NCBI GenBank assembly: GCA_023336765.1
Contig: JAMBLL010000076.1
Span: 1-6,220, forward strand
DNA length: 6,220 bases
DNA from: Actinomycetes bacterium
GTDB lineage: Bacteria; Actinomycetota; Acidimicrobiia; Spongiisociales; UBA5794
Direction of reading: 5' to 3'
This document shows, in pieces, positions 1 through 5,242 of this stretch (its first letter is position 1; every line of letters starts with the position of its first letter). Made by a program: the position numbers and the translations under genes. The notes beneath the pieces were generated by a model. That model saw only the letters and a list, made by a program, of their open reading frames with translations, was not told where the DNA came from and made no database searches.

Positions 1-16
1 ACTGTGAACTGTGAAC
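1..16. repeat. Short tandem repeat ACTGTGA x2.3
   Basis: Two perfect units of ACTGTGA followed by AC stand at the very left edge of the window. They lie about 50 bases upstream of the ammonia-lyase start. The TGTGAAC word recurs at 3612-3618, just after an intergenic motif copy, so this could be the tail of another copy cut by the window edge. That is only a guess. Confidence 0.4.
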
Positions 17-22
17 CGGCTA

Positions 23-36
23 GCCACCGATCGAGC
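23..36 (+). promoter_or_regulatory. Shared 14-bp upstream word, copy near the ammonia-lyase gene
   Basis: GCCACCGATCGAGC is identical to the minus-strand word at 6017-6030. Here it overlaps the region where a -35 box would be expected for the TAGCCT -10 box at 53. Binding of a protein here would be expected to affect transcription of the ammonia-lyase gene. Confidence 0.35.
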
Positions 37-52
37 CTACGCCTCACATCGC

Positions 53-58
53 TAGCCT
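53..58 (+). promoter_or_regulatory. Candidate -10 box (TAGCCT) for the ammonia-lyase
   Basis: TAGCCT fits the actinobacterial TANNNT -10 pattern and ends 7 bases before the ATG at 66. Transcription would then start at or next to the A of the start codon. No Shine-Dalgarno sequence precedes this ATG, which agrees with a leaderless mRNA. No convincing -35 box is visible. TCGAGC at 31-36 is a weak candidate. Confidence 0.45.
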
Positions 59-65
59 TGCCGAC

Positions 66-1334
66 ATGAACAACTCTCCAGAACCCATCAGTTGGGTTGC
101 CAATCCTCGTGCCCGATCCATCGCGTTCAGCGAGGCCGTTGACTCGGTCTTCCCTGCCGACATCTTCTCCCAGACCCAGCGCTTTCATCGCCAGATCCCC
201 GGCTATCGCCCGAGCCCGCTGCGCAATCTCGCGAATCTGGCTGCGATGCTCGGCGTCGGCGGTATCTGGGTCAAGGATGAGTCGATGCGACTCGATCTCA
301 ACTCGTTCAAGGTGCTGGGCGGATCGTTCGCGATCTACGAGGTCATCAAGTCAAAGCTCGGGATCGAGGATGAGCACCTCACATTCGAGGAGCTTGTCGC
401 CGAGGCGGCCAGAGCTGGCCTTGGCGATCTCACCTTCGCCACCGCGACGGATGGCAACCACGGGCGGGGAGTTGCCTGGGGCGCAGCGAAGCTCAACTGC
501 AAGGCCGTCATCTACGTCCACAAGGACACGTCGCTTCCCCGGATCCGTGCCATCGAGAGCTACGGGGCTGAGGTCCGCGTCATCGACGGTAACTACGACG
601 TCGCGGTCCATCAGGCATCGGTCGATGCTGAGGCGAATGGCTGGCAGGTCATATCCGACACATCTTGGGAGGGGTACACGGACATCCCCAAGTGGGTGAT
701 GCAGGGGTACACGACACTCCTTTCAGAGACACAGGAACAACTCGCTGGCACCGGCATCGTCAAGCCGACGCACGTCTTGGTCCAGGCCGGTGTCGGCTCG
801 CTTGCCGCCGCAACATCGGGGTTCTACAGCAGTCGGTTCGGTGCCGATCGTCCAACGATCGTCGTTGTTGAGCCGACAGAGGCACAGTGCCTTCTCGAGT
901 CCGCAAGGATCGGTGATGGTGAGCCTCACAATGTTGATGGTGACCTTCAGACCATCATGGCCGGGCTTGCGTGCGGAGAGCCGAATCCGATCGCATGGGA
1001 CGTGTTGTGGGACACGGTTGATGCTTTCGCCGCCTGCCCTGACTACGTCGCAGCCAAAGGCATGCGCGTGTATGCCACACCTCTTGCGGGTGATCCGTTC
1101 ATCGTTTCGGGAGAGTCCGGTGCTGTCACACTTGGGGCGTTGATGTATCTGGCCCAGTTCCCTCAGTACAGGGCCCTCAAGGACTCCATCGGCCTTGGTC
1201 CGGACTCCCAGATCCTCCTCATCAACTCGGAAGGCAATACGGACCCCGACTACTTCCGTCAGGTTGCATGGGAGGGTGGCAACTCAGTTCCACCCGAATA
1301 CCGGTGGTCTGACACCCTCGAGGGCAGCATCTAG
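66..1334 (+). CDS. dpaL: Diaminopropionate ammonia-lyase (PLP-dependent)
   Basis: This 422-residue protein is a fold-type II PLP enzyme of the YgeX/DpaL family, which splits 2,3-diaminopropionate into pyruvate and two ammonia in the cytoplasm. The Schiff-base lysine is K82 in NSFKVLGGS. The family's second catalytic residue is D129 in ATATDGNHGRG, which also carries the cofactor-binding asparagine loop. The glycine-rich phosphate-binding loop is QAGVGSLAAA (240-249), and the family signature continues in SGESGAVTLG and NSEGNTDP near the C-terminus. The E. coli enzyme is about 398 residues, so this one is full length with slightly longer ends. C275 and C303 may correspond to cysteines reported to form a disulfide in the E. 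coli enzyme; an alignment is needed. The ATG at 66 has no Shine-Dalgarno but a -10-like box just upstream. The gene stands alone, convergent with the cyclase. A generic threonine-dehydratase-like enzyme is a less likely alternative, given the length and the DGNHGRG motif. Confidence 0.93.
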   Translation: MNNSPEPISWVANPRARSIAFSEAVDSVFPADIFSQTQRFHRQIPGYRPSPLRNLANLAAMLGVGGIWVKDESMRLDLNSFKVLGGSFAIYEVIKSKLGIEDEHLTFEELVAEAARAGLGDLTFATATDGNHGRGVAWGAAKLNCKAVIYVHKDTSLPRIRAIESYGAEVRVIDGNYDVAVHQASVDAEANGWQVISDTSWEGYTDIPKWVMQGYTTLLSETQEQLAGTGIVKPTHVLVQAGVGSLAAATSGFYSSRFGADRPTIVVVEPTEAQCLLESARIGDGEPHNVDGDLQTIMAGLACGEPNPIAWDVLWDTVDAFAACPDYVAAKGMRVYATPLAGDPFIVSGESGAVTLGALMYLAQFPQYRALKDSIGLGPDSQILLINSEGNTDPDYFRQVAWEGGNSVPPEYRWSDTLEGSI

Positions 1335-1335
1335 C

Positions 1336-1354
1336 GGTTCGCTAGGGCAGAACC
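1336..1354 (+). terminator. Small hairpin after the ammonia-lyase stop
   Basis: GGTTC (1336-1340) and GAACC (1350-1354) can pair around a 9-base loop directly after the TAG stop. The stem is only 5 bp and no T-run follows, so a terminator role is weakly supported. Confidence 0.25.
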
Positions 1355-1380
1355 CTCGACCGACTGAATCTTTGCTCGTT

Positions 1381-1403
1381 CATATGTGCCGATATGGGCG
1401 GGT
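1381..1403 (+). repeat. Intergenic motif copy 1 (core ATATGGGCGGGT)
   Basis: This 23-bp copy starts with CATA and ends with the exact core ATATGGGCGGGT. It matches the copy at 2471-2493 at 18 of 23 positions without gaps. It lies between the 3' ends of two convergent genes, so it cannot be an upstream element of either. A 10-bp word, CGGTTCGCTA, occurs just after it (1406-1415) and also at 1335-1344. Confidence 0.75.
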
Positions 1404-1435
1404 CTCGGTTCGCTAATAGGCTTGGTTGACCGAGA
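1403..1435 (-). terminator. Hairpin after the cyclase stop
   Basis: TCTCGGT (1403-1409) and ACCGAGA (1429-1435) are perfect 7-bp complements around a 19-base loop. The hairpin begins six bases past the cyclase stop when read on the minus strand. It could terminate the cyclase transcript or act in both directions between the convergent genes. The loop is long and there is no T-run, so support is modest. Confidence 0.35.
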
Positions 1436-1440
1436 TCTGG

Positions 1441-2409
1441 CTACTCCCATTCAAGGAGAACGATCTGGTGAGTATCCGAGAAGCCCTTGAGCGACACAAT
1501 CTGGGGCTCACCAATCTGAACGCCGTCGAGTGAACCCACCATGTCTCTCGTGGTGGACGAGGCCAGTATTTGCCCGGCACCTGCGGCTGAGGCGATTCTC
1601 GCCGCTTTGTTCACGGTGAGACCGAGAACGTCGTCGGCAGTGCGTATAGTCTCCCCGGTGTGGATGCCTATTCGGATCGCAAACGGACTGTCGACGGCTG
1701 CCCGTTGGATATCAACAGCTGCACGAACAGCTGCTCTCGCTGACTCGAAGGCCAGCATTGATCCATCTCCCAGAAACTTGATCACCCTTCCACCGTGAGC
1801 AGCGGTGAGGCTTCGAATCTCCGTCTCGTGATCGCCGATAGCCTCGGCCCACGCTGCGTCCCCGACGGACTCCGCAAACACAGTCGAGTCAACAATATCA
1901 GTGAACACGAGAGTCATCGTTCCCTCCGACCCAGCAGAGGAGAAGAAGGGAGACGGCCCGTCAAGGACCGAAGTCACCAGCTCCTCCAACGTGGTGGTGA
2001 GATCAACGCCAAAGATCTGCCGGTTCGGGGTAGGCACCGAGTTGTGATAGTGAATAATTCTCCATGCACCTGCCTCGAGACGGAGGAGAGCCGTCGTTCG
2101 GAGCGGCATCCTTCCTTCGGGCGTGACCAGGGCGAAGAAGCAGGTCGCCCATCCGAACGGTCCGTCCTCAAACGCCTCCACCATGTCGACTTCGAGATTC
2201 CAGGTGCCGAGCATTTCTCCACCCTGGACATGTCGGGCACGCAGAACTTCGCTTGGACCTGTCCACCACTCACCCGGGGAGGTGCCAAGAACCCGCAAGC
2301 TTGGATCAGACGAGAACAAATTTGATAGCGTTTCGACATCACTTGTGCCATAAACGTCGAGCATTCGACGCATGACGGACTCGATTTCGACAGAAGCGGC
2401 AGGAGCCAT
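1441..2409 (-). CDS. SnoaL-like domain / class III adenylate cyclase fusion
   Basis: The 322-residue protein has two domains. Residues about 8-128 resemble the SnoaL/NTF2-like fold (VLGTSPGEWWTGPSEV, then WRIIHYHNSVPTPN). Residues about 163-322 form a class III nucleotide cyclase catalytic domain. The metal-binding aspartates are D171 (VFTDIVDST) and D215 (KFLGDGS). The substrate-selecting pair K211 and D260 (the D of DVLG) indicates ATP, and the transition-state residues N267 and R271 (VNKAAR) are present. It is therefore probably an active homodimeric, cytoplasmic adenylate cyclase making cAMP; no membrane segment is visible. Fusion to a SnoaL-like domain suggests control by a small ligand or dimerisation, which is inference. 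The frame stays open to 2544, but the upstream part carries an intergenic repeat and reads unlike protein. ATG 2409 has a -10 box at leaderless distance; ATG 2433 is the alternative. Confidence 0.9.
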   Translation of the reverse strand: MAPAASVEIESVMRRMLDVYGTSDVETLSNLFSSDPSLRVLGTSPGEWWTGPSEVLRARHVQGGEMLGTWNLEVDMVEAFEDGPFGWATCFFALVTPEGRMPLRTTALLRLEAGAWRIIHYHNSVPTPNRQIFGVDLTTTLEELVTSVLDGPSPFFSSAGSEGTMTLVFTDIVDSTVFAESVGDAAWAEAIGDHETEIRSLTAAHGGRVIKFLGDGSMLAFESARAAVRAAVDIQRAAVDSPFAIRIGIHTGETIRTADDVLGLTVNKAARIASAAGAGQILASSTTRDMVGSLDGVQIGEPQIVSLKGFSDTHQIVLLEWE

Positions 2410-2415
2410 CGACCC

Positions 2416-2421
2416 ACGATA
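2416..2421 (-). promoter_or_regulatory. Candidate -10 box (TATCGT) for the cyclase
   Basis: On the minus strand TATCGT (TANNNT) is followed by exactly six bases and then the ATG at 2409, the geometry expected for a leaderless transcript. There is no Shine-Dalgarno before this ATG. This spacing is the main reason for choosing 2409 over the in-frame ATG at 2433 or the ORF limit at 2544. No clear -35 box was found. Confidence 0.45.
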
Positions 2422-2470
2422 GCTGGCAACCATTGCGAAACCGCAAGCCACTCGACGCTGGAACCCCGCC

Positions 2471-2493
2471 CATAACCGGCAATATGGGCGGGT
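2471..2493 (+). repeat. Intergenic motif copy 2 (core ATATGGGCGGGT)
   Basis: This copy begins CATAACCGGC and ends with the exact 12-bp core ATATGGGCGGGT, continuing as GATCC. It lies in the divergent gap upstream of the cyclase. Its presence inside the open frame extending to 2544 argues that this stretch is not coding. Confidence 0.75.
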
Positions 2494-2530
2494 GATCCCG
2501 CTTAACGAATAGTCGAGTACAAAGGGGGCG

Positions 2531-2579
2531 TGTCGCTTATGCACTCACGAATCTTCACCCGTTCACATGTGCGGTCCTC
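2531..2579 (-). repeat. Intergenic motif copy 3, diverged, minus strand
   Basis: Read on the minus strand, this copy ends its core in ACGGGTGA, in place of GCGGGTGA. Positions 2531-2572 align without gaps to 3003-3044 with 32 of 42 bases identical, far beyond the core alone. Copies 3 and 4 thus form a subfamily in the same orientation, flanking the small membrane-protein gene. Similarity to copies 1 and 2 is weaker, about 14 of 23. Confidence 0.6.
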
Positions 2580-2645
2580 CGTGTCTTGTTCAGCTCCGGT
2601 GGCAGGGAAGAAGCGGTGGAAAGTGGCGCACATGGATCAAATTGT

Positions 2646-2659
2646 GGCGTTGTCACGCC
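2646..2659. promoter_or_regulatory. Dyad GGCGT-4-ACGCC upstream of the -35 box
   Basis: A perfect 5-bp inverted repeat with a 4-base spacer lies nine bases before the -35 box of the small membrane-protein gene. Its position would suit an activator or repressor site. A match this short can also occur by chance. Confidence 0.25.
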
Positions 2660-2667
2660 CCAACACC

Positions 2668-2696
2668 TTGATGCATATGGCAACGCGATGTACGAT
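2668..2696 (+). promoter_or_regulatory. Sigma70-type promoter for the small membrane protein
   Basis: A -35 box TTGATG (2668-2673) and a -10 box TACGAT (2691-2696) are separated by exactly 17 bases. Transcription would start near 2703-2705, leaving only a few bases before the ATG at 2708. It is the best-formed two-box promoter seen in the window. Confidence 0.5.
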
Positions 2697-2707
2697 GTTG
2701 GTTGAAG

Positions 2708-2950
2708 ATGTCGTACGAAGAGAAACCCTCGACCAGGCGGACCAGGGTGCTGATCGCCGGTTTGTTGTGGCTTCTCCTGGTCCCGTTCTTTATTGGAATG
2801 TGGCTCTTGTTGGGCTGGTTCGTGACGCTCCTGTTTGTCACCGGAAGCGTGTGGTTGACCCAGGATTACATCAGGCGAGGCAGTTTCGCCAATGCAGACA
2901 CGGTCACTCGGGCGGGCGGTTGGACCGGGGAGCATCGTTCAGAGCGTTAA
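2708..2950 (+). CDS. Small two-helix membrane protein, unknown function
   Basis: This 80-residue protein has a charged N-terminus ending in RRTR (residues 10-13). A long hydrophobic stretch (about 14-51) follows, long enough for two membrane helices with P26, G30 and G36 near the turn. A polar tail begins QDYIRRG. The positive charges at both ends suggest that both termini lie in the cytoplasm. No catalytic or binding motif is seen and I do not recognise the family. A promoter with a 17-base spacer lies just upstream. TTG at 2702 is a possible start, but ATG 2708 is preferred. Diverged repeat copies flank the gene on both sides. The clear hydrophobic pattern, promoter and following hairpin support a real gene. 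The overlapping minus-strand frame lacks such features. Confidence 0.72.
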   Translation: MSYEEKPSTRRTRVLIAGLLWLLLVPFFIGMWLLLGWFVTLLFVTGSVWLTQDYIRRGSFANADTVTRAGGWTGEHRSER

Positions 2951-2960
2951 CCCAGATACT

Positions 2961-2984
2961 CGCCGGAAGCAGTTGCTGTCGGTG
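2961..2984 (+). terminator. Hairpin after the small membrane-protein gene
   Basis: CGCCGGAAGC (2961-2970) pairs with GCTGTCGGTG (2975-2984) around an AGTT loop. The stem has ten positions with one mismatch and two G-T pairs. It begins ten bases after the TAA. No T-run follows, so this would be a non-canonical terminator. Confidence 0.38.
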
Positions 2985-3002
2985 CACACGACAACGGCCA
3001 CC

Positions 3003-3051
3003 TGTCGCATTCGCACTATCGATTCATCACCCGTCTATATGTGCCTGATTG
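3003..3051 (-). repeat. Intergenic motif copy 4, diverged, minus strand
   Basis: This is the partner of copy 3: 3003-3044 matches 2531-2572 at 32 of 42 positions, ungapped. On the minus strand it reads ATATAGACGGGTGAT, close to the ATATGGGCGGGTGAT of copy 2. It lies between the small membrane-protein gene and the oxidoreductase pseudogene. Confidence 0.62.
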
Positions 3052-3057
3052 ATACTC

Positions 3058-3542
3058 GTGGTCGGAGTCGCGTCGTCCCGGCCGGGTAGGGCCTGGACAT
3101 TCCTTTTGGATGAGCAACCAACTTCACGGGTACGTGAGTTGGCTCAGAAGATCGAGGAGATGGGAGGCCGACGTTGTGGCTGCCCGAGTGCTGAGGTTGC
3201 TGATGGTGCCCATCATTAATTCGCGGCTCCTGAACACACTGCGATGGCCCGTGACATCTCGGTCAGGGTCCCTTCTGGCTCCGGAGCAGATGGTGGTTAT
3301 CGACTCTGATCTGGACAGAGCTTGGAGCGTGGCCAGAACACATATGGCTCACTATCTCGAGCTGCCTGACTACAGGAACGATCTGCTGCGGTGTGGATTC
3401 ACTCAGGCTGACATCGATGACTCCTCGGATCGGCTTGTCGATGGGATCGTCGCGTGCGGTGGTGTTGACGCCACCTTGAGGCGGGTTCAAGAACACCACG
3501 ATCCGCCACTGGCGGAGGCTGGCCGACGCTCTCGACCTGTAG
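3058..3542 (+). pseudogene. Decayed F420-dependent LLM-class oxidoreductase
   Basis: Pieces of one luciferase-like, F420-dependent oxidoreductase (the TIGR03620-like group, recognised from memory) appear in order but in different frames. The N-terminus, GRAWTFLLDEQPTSRV then RELAQKIEEMG, is at 3085-3165. RPTLWLPE is one frame away at 3165-3188. After a deletion of most of the TIM barrel come AEVADGAHH, a TAA stop at 3217-3219, and FAAPEHTAMARDI. A further shift gives SLLAPEQMVVIDSDLDRA and the well-kept C-terminal part to about 3500, including YLELPDY, CGFTQADI and SDRLVDGIV. The usual AGADHVCVQ-type segment is missing, and the final WRRLADALDL and stop lie in the third frame (3510-3542). About 155 codons remain of a usual 280-300. 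GTG 3058 is only a guess at the old start. The open frame 3110-3616 on this strand is a by-product of the decay, not a functional gene. Several independent lesions make sequencing error unlikely as the sole cause. Confidence 0.82.
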
Positions 3543-3589
3543 GACACCACGTACTTCGCCGATCCCCTCAGGAAACGCGACCTCCCTCC

Positions 3590-3612
3590 CATAGCGTCCG
3601 ATGTGGGCAGGT
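3590..3612 (+). repeat. Intergenic motif copy 5
   Basis: This copy starts CATAGCGTCC and ends GATGTGGGCAGGT. It matches copy 1 at 17 of 23 positions, with G for A in the ATATG part and A for G in GGGCGGGT. It lies between the pseudogene and the SDR gene. Confidence 0.65.
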
Positions 3613-3643
3613 GTGAACCGCGGGTAGCTGAGTTGGTGATCGA

Positions 3644-3742
3644 ATGGTCCCCCTTGAGGGCATGACCGAGTTGCAGGATGCTCTGTACCATGGGGTCTGG
3701 TTGATCGGGAGCGCGAGCGCACGAAGGAGAGAGTCAAGATGA
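3644..3742 (+). CDS. Doubtful 32-residue ORF overlapping the SDR start
   Basis: An ATG at 3644 opens a 32-codon frame whose TGA stop overlaps the SDR start as ATGA, a typical arrangement for translational coupling. The peptide begins MVPLEGMTELQDALYHGVW. ELQDALY resembles the first residues of nitroreductase-family proteins, so this may be a remnant of a lost gene and not a working peptide. There is no Shine-Dalgarno before 3644. The strong Shine-Dalgarno of the SDR lies inside it, so coupling would not be required. Treat it as a low-confidence candidate. Confidence 0.15.
   Translation: MVPLEGMTELQDALYHGVWLIGSASARRRESR
3724..3731 (+). promoter_or_regulatory. Strong ribosome binding site for the SDR gene
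   Basis: AAGGAGAG lies 7 bases before the ATG at 3739, with GGAG at 3726-3729. It fixes the start codon. It contrasts with the ammonia-lyase and cyclase genes, which have no such site. Confidence 0.75.
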
Positions 3743-4461
3743 CGAGAGATCTCATCGGCACCACGGTTGGTATCACGGGAGCAAGTTCAGGGATCGGAGC
3801 CGCAACAGCGCGTGCCCTGGTGGCTGAGGGTGCTTCTGTCGTTCTTGGGGCACGCCGTGTTGACCGCCTCGATGACCTTGCATCTGAGCTTGGGTCGAGC
3901 GCTGCGATCGTGGAGATGGACGTTCGTATTCCGGCTGACTCGCAGCGACTCGTCGAGGAGGCGATAGGGCGTTTCGGTCGTCTTGATGCCCTGGTTGTCA
4001 ACGCCGGAGTCGGCGCGTACGGGGGAATCATGGATCTGAGCGACGAACAGATCAAAGAGATGATCGATACCAACGTCTCGGGGACGCTATGGCCGATTCG
4101 GGCCGCGGTGCCCGGCTTTGTTGAGGCGGGCGGCGGTGACATTGTCATCGTTGCGTCGGTTGCAGGGTTGCGGGGAGCCGGTGATGAGGCTGTGTACGCT
4201 GCAACGAAGTTCGCGCAGGTCGGTCTCGCTGGTGGTCTGGACCGGGAGTTGCGAGAGTCCGGGATTCGGGTGTCCACGATCTGTCCTGGCGGCACGGCGA
4301 CAGAGTTCGCGATGGGTGCTGGCCGTACTCCCGATATGCCTGGCCTCGCTGACATGATGAGTGCAGATGACGTCGCTGCTGCCGTCGCTACGGTTCTGAT
4401 GCAGCCGCGCTCTATGCGAACGCTCCTCTGGTCCATGCGCAGCATCCACGAGGACGACTAA
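3739..4461 (+). CDS. Classical SDR-family NAD(P)-dependent oxidoreductase
   Basis: The 240-residue protein is a complete classical short-chain dehydrogenase/reductase, a cytoplasmic Rossmann-fold enzyme that oxidises or reduces alcohol or carbonyl groups. The cofactor loop TGASSGIG is at residues 13-20. ARR follows the second strand (38-40); its arginines favour NADPH over NADH. D61 follows strand three, and NAG is at 88-90. The catalytic tetrad is complete: N112, S140, Y153 and K157 (YAATK). PGG at 183-185 is the usual post-active-site turn. The C-terminus (about 195-240) is the variable substrate region and gives no clear substrate. Length is typical for the family, and the strongest Shine-Dalgarno of the window precedes it. 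The nearest upstream gene is a pseudogene, so any former operon partner has been lost. The specific reaction cannot be named from sequence. Confidence 0.93.
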   Translation: MTRDLIGTTVGITGASSGIGAATARALVAEGASVVLGARRVDRLDDLASELGSSAAIVEMDVRIPADSQRLVEEAIGRFGRLDALVVNAGVGAYGGIMDLSDEQIKEMIDTNVSGTLWPIRAAVPGFVEAGGGDIVIVASVAGLRGAGDEAVYAATKFAQVGLAGGLDRELRESGIRVSTICPGGTATEFAMGAGRTPDMPGLADMMSADDVAAAVATVLMQPRSMRTLLWSMRSIHEDD

Positions 4462-4619
4462 CCCGCACCTCTGGTCCTGTTCTGCATCGGACGTATCCGC
4501 GGACTACTGGTGGAGGTCGCTGGTATCCGTTTCGGTCGCCTCACCGGGTTGCCTGTCCAGGCTGATCCTCCTTGAACGAGCCCACCTGACCACAGCCTTG
4601 AACGGCTGGCCGAGGCACA

Positions 4620-4642
4620 CATTTGTGCCGATGTGTGCGGTC
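4620..4642 (+). repeat. Intergenic motif copy 6
   Basis: CATTTGTGCC followed by GATGTGTGCGG matches copy 1 at 18 of 23 positions. Like copy 1 it lies between the 3' ends of convergent genes, here the SDR and the secreted protein. Confidence 0.68.
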
Positions 4643-4659
4643 GCCCGGTGACCGTCATT

Positions 4660-4698
4660 GACAGCCCCCCCCCACAACAGTGTGTGAGGGGTTCTGTC
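4660..4698. terminator. Imperfect hairpin between convergent genes, with C9 run
   Basis: GACAG (4660-4664) pairs with CTGTC (4694-4698). Inside it part of the C-run pairs with GGGG (4688-4691), leaving a two-base TT bulge, and CACA/TGTG can pair further in. The stem sits between the stops of the SDR and secreted-protein genes and could serve both directions. No T-run is present. The nine-base C homopolymer at 4665-4673 is a place where sequencing length errors are likely. Confidence 0.42.
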
Positions 4699-4735
4699 CT
4701 ATCTGGGCCCGATCGTTCGAATTGCCCTGCCTTGA

Positions 4736-5092
4736 CTATGCGCCCGGGAAGTCTCTGAGGTTGTCGATTATCGGTTTGACGAGGCCGCACTTGGCGTTGG
4801 TGCTGACGAACTCAGATGCAGAGTCGAAATTGATTGGGTCTATCCCGACAAATGTGACAGCGATGAACGCAAAGAACGCATTCGTGTCCGAGAAGTCATG
4901 GATCGAAGCCACTCCGCCCCACCTGTCGGTGACTTGTAGTCCCGCTACGGTGTCGAGGAAGTCGTCGGCAGCGTCGTTGATTGCCCACAAGTCGCCACAG
5001 TCCACATTCAGTGGCTTCGTTGCCGATGCCGGTACTGCGAACACGACGACCGCCATGGCGGCGACGACCGCCAACAATATCAGTCTCCTCAT
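4736..5092 (-). CDS. Small secreted protein with signal peptide, unknown function
   Basis: This 118-residue protein starts with a textbook Sec signal peptide: MRR, a hydrophobic core from L4 to V20, then PASA with predicted cleavage after A24. The mature part would be about 94 residues, acidic, with two cysteines (C32 in VDCGDL and C102 in NAKCGLV) that could form one disulfide outside the membrane. There is no second membrane segment, lipobox or anchor, so release from the cell or loose wall attachment is expected. I do not recognise the family. A purine-rich AGGGAAGG lies 3 bases before the ATG and supports the start. The upstream gap holds an inverted repeat and an intergenic motif copy. 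Confidence 0.82.
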   Translation of the reverse strand: MRRLILLAVVAAMAVVVFAVPASATKPLNVDCGDLWAINDAADDFLDTVAGLQVTDRWGGVASIHDFSDTNAFFAFIAVTFVGIDPINFDSASEFVSTNAKCGLVKPIIDNLRDFPGA

Positions 5093-5095
5093 TTG

Positions 5096-5103
5096 CCTTC
5101 CCT
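5096..5103 (-). promoter_or_regulatory. Ribosome binding site of the secreted-protein gene
   Basis: On the minus strand AGGGAAGG is followed by CAA and the ATG at 5092. Either AGGG or GGAAGG could pair with 16S rRNA. It supports translation from M1 of the signal peptide. Confidence 0.6.
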
Positions 5104-5139
5104 CTCGAATACGCCGGCAACCCCACTGGTCGCCAGACT

Positions 5140-5196
5140 GAACGCTGAGCCTACGCGAGTAATCACAGCCCGTGGCAATATTCTTTCTCAGCGTTC
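5140..5196. repeat. Perfect 10-bp inverted repeat upstream of the secreted-protein gene
   Basis: GAACGCTGAG (5140-5149) and CTCAGCGTTC (5187-5196) are exact reverse complements separated by 37 bases, 48-104 bases upstream of the start codon. Between the arms on the minus strand are a possible -35 (TTGCCA, 5173-5178) and -10 (TAGGCT, 5148-5153), although their 19-base spacing is long. The arms could be paired regulator sites around the promoter, or they could fold as a long hairpin. Confidence 0.5.
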
Positions 5197-5242
5197 GGGG
5201 TTGATGTCATCTGGTGTCAAACGACTCATGGCCACAGCCATT

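Noticed and set aside
2410..2544. N-terminal extension of the cyclase by 45 residues
   Set aside because: The stretch contains an intergenic motif copy, reads unlike a protein domain, and lacks a start signal; the ATG at 2409 has a well-placed -10 box.
2555..2935. Minus-strand frame opposite the small membrane protein
   Set aside because: Polar, Pro- and Gln-rich with no motif, and it runs through the promoter and a repeat copy; the + strand frame has clear membrane helices.
3110..3616. A 168-residue open frame that could be reported as an intact hypothetical protein
   Set aside because: Only its middle section matches a family. The start and the tail correspond to family segments read in other frames, so it is a fragment of a broken gene.
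3399..4445. Long minus-strand open frame of 348 codons opposite the SDR gene
   Set aside because: Its product is low-complexity, rich in Ser, Arg, Thr and Pro, typical of the antisense of a high-GC gene. The + strand frame has every SDR motif.
4462..4575. In-frame open stretch of 37 codons after the SDR stop, suggesting readthrough or a broken C-terminus
   Set aside because: The SDR already has the normal family length and all motifs, and the extra residues do not resemble an SDR C-terminus.
5171..5196. GGCAATAT at 5174-5181 as a ninth copy of the intergenic motif
   Set aside because: Only the GGCAATAT word matches. The CAT at the fixed upstream position and the GGGC part are absent.
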